Shown here: piece by piece, positions 58,574 to 61,538 of the stretch
Layout: every line of letters starts with the position of its first letter
How positions within the stretch are numbered: the first letter of the stretch is position 1
Assembly: GCA_003550305.1 (NCBI GenBank)
Contig: QKYT01000395.1
Location: forward strand, 39,106 to 100,643
From: Glomus cerebriforme
Lineage: Eukaryota > Glomeromycota > Glomeromycetes > Glomerales > Glomeraceae
DNA: 61,538 bases
Reading direction: 5' to 3'
Made by a program: the position numbers and the translations under genes
The notes under the pieces: model-generated
Seen by the model: only the letters and a program-made list of their open reading frames with translations
What the model was told of the DNA's origin: nothing
Database searches by the model: none

Positions 58574-58766
58574 TTACATTGCTAAAATTTTATATTTGTT
58601 TATACTGTTTAAAAGAATCTCAAAAAAGAAGTTAAAATTTTAATGTAAACTTCTTGTAATGCAAAGAGAAAATTAGTTTTAAAAACTAATAAATCTACTG
58701 TATGGAATTAATTTATATGGGAATCGCATTTAAAATCAAATGGAGGGTGCCGGGTTCGATCACATA

Positions 58767-58830
58767 ATTTTTGGCCGGCATTACTGCATTAAGAAATTAA
58801 CTTTGCGACAAATAACAGATGACAAATAGA
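58767..58830. repeat. Dispersed repeat with TTTGGCCGGCATTA core, copy 2
   Basis: Matches 45525-45590 through TTTGGCCGGCATTACTGCAT, AAGAAATTA, GCGACAAATAA and TGACAAAT. Confidence 0.65.
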
Positions 58831-59204
58831 GGATTTTCAAAATCAGTACATAGTAAAAATGAAAACAGAGGGTGTGACAAATTATATAGTGTGTCACGTA
58901 AATATTGAACTCCGGCCTCCAATTATGGGTTTACATCAAATTGTTTCTGTTATTGTAACAATTTCAAAATATTAATTCAAATCAAATATTTCTTTATAAA
59001 CATTATTAAATTATTAAATTACTTTATAGTGTTTCTGAGGTATAGAAAGATAATAAATATTGATTTGTCAACCAAGATTTTAAGCACGATTAAAATAAAT
59101 ATTGTATAATTATAAACAGTTTATTCAAATAAGTAATATAAAAATACACATAATAGATAATGTAAAAAAAAGTAAAAACTGATATGACAACTGATTCTAA
59201 ACTT

Positions 59205-59507
59205 TTAACCCTTAAGATATTCAAAAGATGAATTCACTAACTCCTTTAACTTCTTAAATATTGAATTATCGTCTGAATTTAGATTATCGTCTAAATTTTC
59301 TGATTTTGGATTATCGTCTGAATTTGGTAGCGTATCAATAAAATTCTTAATGATTTTGTAAATGATTTTCATAATAGTAAAAGAAAACGAAATTATAGGA
59401 TTGTATCCAACAATTATGGTTTCACTAAAATAAATACTCTTGAAATTTTTTTTTTTAAAAAAAAAAAATATATATATATATATGTTTAATATAAATATTT
59501 TTAACAT
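59205..59507 (-). other. Short open frame directly after the secreted-protein stop
   Basis: This frame is in phase with the last exon of the secreted gene and separated from it only by the stop at 59511-59513. It contains a hydrophobic stretch and a C-terminal SDDN/DDNLNSDDNS acidic repeat. It could be a leftover C-terminal exon, but I found no splice pair that preserves the frame, so I do not call it a gene. Confidence 0.3.
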
Positions 59508-59510
59508 AAT

Positions 59511-61439
59511 TCAATCGCATTTAAATTGAGAGATAAAGTATTTACTTATTGTAAAAGACCAAACATTTTTTCGTATTCCAAAGATAGGTTCTCCAAATTT
59601 TCGATCCTTTACAAAACCGTCATCAATTAAAACATAATATCTTCCACCAGGCACGTTGAAAGTGCTATCAATTACTGCGATATTAATGGTAATTCCATCG
59701 TCATCAAGTGTTAAAAATTTCGTATTTTCGTCATTCGTATTTTCGTTATAAGAAATGATTTGGCGTATAATACCATGATCAGAACCATCATCTTGAATAA
59801 TTGTAATTTTGGTATCATATGTTAAATCAACTTGGTTATAATATTTAATTGTAAGAAATTTAATGTCAGATGCGCTTATAGTATCATTAATCATCGGAAA
59901 TGTAGTATTGATATGTAAGTTATTATATCCATGATCTAGAATATTTTATAAAAAAAAAAAAAAGAAAGAGAAAGAAAAGAAAATGTTCAAAAAAAGTTGA
60001 AATAAAAAGATTTTATTTTGTTTGTATTATCTTACCTAGCGTTACCTCAACTTTAGGAAGATCAGTGGCTACGAGGTACCAGTTGTTTCCTACTTCTGGT
60101 AAAGGAAGGACGAAAGTATTATTTGGCAAAATTTTAAAATCACTTTTAAAATTTCCCTTAGTAGGATTTTGAAGGTCCCAAGGATAAGGTCTACCAAACT
60201 CATCAAAAATATAACCATAAACATTATTATTATTATTTACATCTGTTACCAAACCACTTAAGAGATAACCTCCATATAGTAATGTCTGAATATTAAGTTG
60301 ATCATATCCCATACTTGGAATAGTTTTAATATTATACACAGTTCCTGATGAAAGAAAATCAACTCTGATGTAAAAATTGGATTGATTTAATGTGTCGTTT
60401 ACGGATAATATGCAAGTTTGGCCAACATCCACGTAAGTAAATTGGCAATTAAGCAAGGGAAACATTAATCCTGGAGCCGAATTTTGATAAAGGATGACTG
60501 GACCAACTACGCTTTCTTTATTATATCCTAAGAATAAAGCGTAAAGTCCCCCATTAAAAGATAAAGGATCCTGCTGGGGAATAGTTTGTGAATTCATATA
60601 ATTCGTATAAAGGATTGCATATCCTCCGTCCATCATTGCAACGTAATCAACTATTGAAACTGTATTTGAATTTGGAGAGGGTATAATCACTTCAGCTGTA
60701 AGATAATTAACTATTCCATCATCAGTTCTTTATAAAAGAAAAAAAAAAATAACAATATAAATTAAAAATACATAATAATTTTTTTTTATGAATTTATATT
60801 AAATATGATAAATTACACTATGAATTGCTGCAAGATAACTTCATTAGTATTGGTTTTAGGTACTAGACGGAGAAATCCTTTGTTCCTGTCAACATTTTTC
60901 ACAATTGCATCCTGGTAAGGAATCCATTTGTTATTTATAAGATCAACGTAAGAATGTCCTAGAAGAATTTTACTACGAACATTTCCATTTAAATCAAGAA
61001 CCATTGCATAATCATCATAAGTTGAAACATCACTTATGTTTGTAGCTGTAGTATAAGTAACTAATAAAAAATTATTTTTTATAGCATAAACTTGAATAGG
61101 ATTACGAAGTAAACCGAGAGCAAAAATCAAACAAAAATTAAAAGATTGTATTCCCAATACATCTGCTGGAATATCAAATGCTTCAATGCTTCCATTAAAA
61201 TGAATTGTACGTATTGATAAAAATTTTTCTAAACAAGTCACACCGTTATTCTCAGGAATTAAATAATCTTTACGAACTATTTGAGCGATTATCGTGTTAT
61301 CATCGAAAAAATCCGTCATAAAGACTTTAGGTGAATTTGGATTTTCAGTTTGTTTTTCTTCGTACGTAAAATAATTTGTTTTTGATTTTACTGTTGGTAA
61401 TATCAAAAACAAAAATATGATTAAAAGAATTAACTTCAT
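59511..61439 (-). CDS. Secreted protein of unknown function, signal peptide
   Basis: Three minus-strand exons join in phase: 61439-60817, 60727-60036 and 59935-59511, about 579 residues. The N-terminus is a clear signal peptide: K then a long Leu/Ile/Phe run ending LPTVKS. The mature part is rich in short hydrophobic beta-like segments with repeated Asn, Asp and Gly turns (for example LDLNGNVRSKILLG, VPGGRYYVLIDDG, FGIRKNVWSF), suggesting a beta-propeller or beta-sandwich extracellular protein, and several N-x-S/T sites. I recognise the style from a large Rhizophagus family but no named domain. There is no C-terminal membrane segment in this version. It may be a cell-surface or apoplastic protein, possibly relevant to the host interface; that is inference. 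Confidence 0.75.
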
Positions 61440-61538
61440 CTTAGAAAAGTTATAATAATTTGAAATATTATATTTTAGAAAAGAATTATTTTTTTTTTTT
61501 TTACGAAAAGAAAAGAATTTTTTTTTTTTAAAAAAAAA

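Overview
The window looks like nuclear DNA of an arbuscular mycorrhizal fungus, most likely a Rhizophagus close to R. irregularis. This is an inference. The DNA is very AT-rich, the genes have many short GT..AG introns, the recognisable proteins are eukaryotic and fungal, and the long spaces between genes are packed with decayed DNA transposons and with multi-copy gene families that I associate with that lineage. No CRISPR array, tRNA, rRNA or bacterial operon was seen.

Layout. (1) 1-11564 is gene-rich. It holds the 3' part of an HMG-box gene (+), an RNA polymerase III subunit RPC25/POLR3H gene (-), a 14-exon FANCD2 orthologue (+) and an intronless alginate-lyase-family membrane-anchored protein (+). 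(2) 11565-38350 is a repeat-rich compartment. It contains pogo-like remnants and a TA-flanked MITE, a lineage-type gene broken by an 8-bp-TSD element, a minisatellite, several nested hAT-type elements, a broken coiled-coil/membrane ORF, a decayed family-B DNA polymerase, a Tc1 (DD34E) element with another hAT-type element inside it, a hAT element with a BED-finger remnant, and tails of a probable LINE. (3) 39328-45013 is a second gene island: a low-complexity protein, DPH3 (-) and an HMT1/ABCB6-type ABC half-transporter (+). (4) 45014-59200 is repeat-rich again: a Tigger/pogo transposase pseudogene split by a hAT-type element, pogo remnants, tandem repeats and a decayed MULE transposase with a FAR1 domain. 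(5) 59205-61538 holds a three-exon secreted-protein gene on the minus strand. Two runs of N (20185-21079 and 49271-50254) are assembly gaps.

The conserved genes are housekeeping functions (Pol III transcription, interstrand crosslink repair, diphthamide/tRNA modification, metal or porphyrin transport) and do not form a pathway together. The most distinctive signal is in the repeats. Several unrelated-looking non-autonomous elements share a hAT-like design: 8-bp target-site duplications, short TIRs beginning TA or CA, and ends filled with a family-specific short 'word' repeated in degenerate form (GATCTGA/AACTGAAC, AAATTTGAATC, GGACATGGAC, TGAAATCTGAAA). Most are nested inside other elements or genes with the duplicated target still readable.
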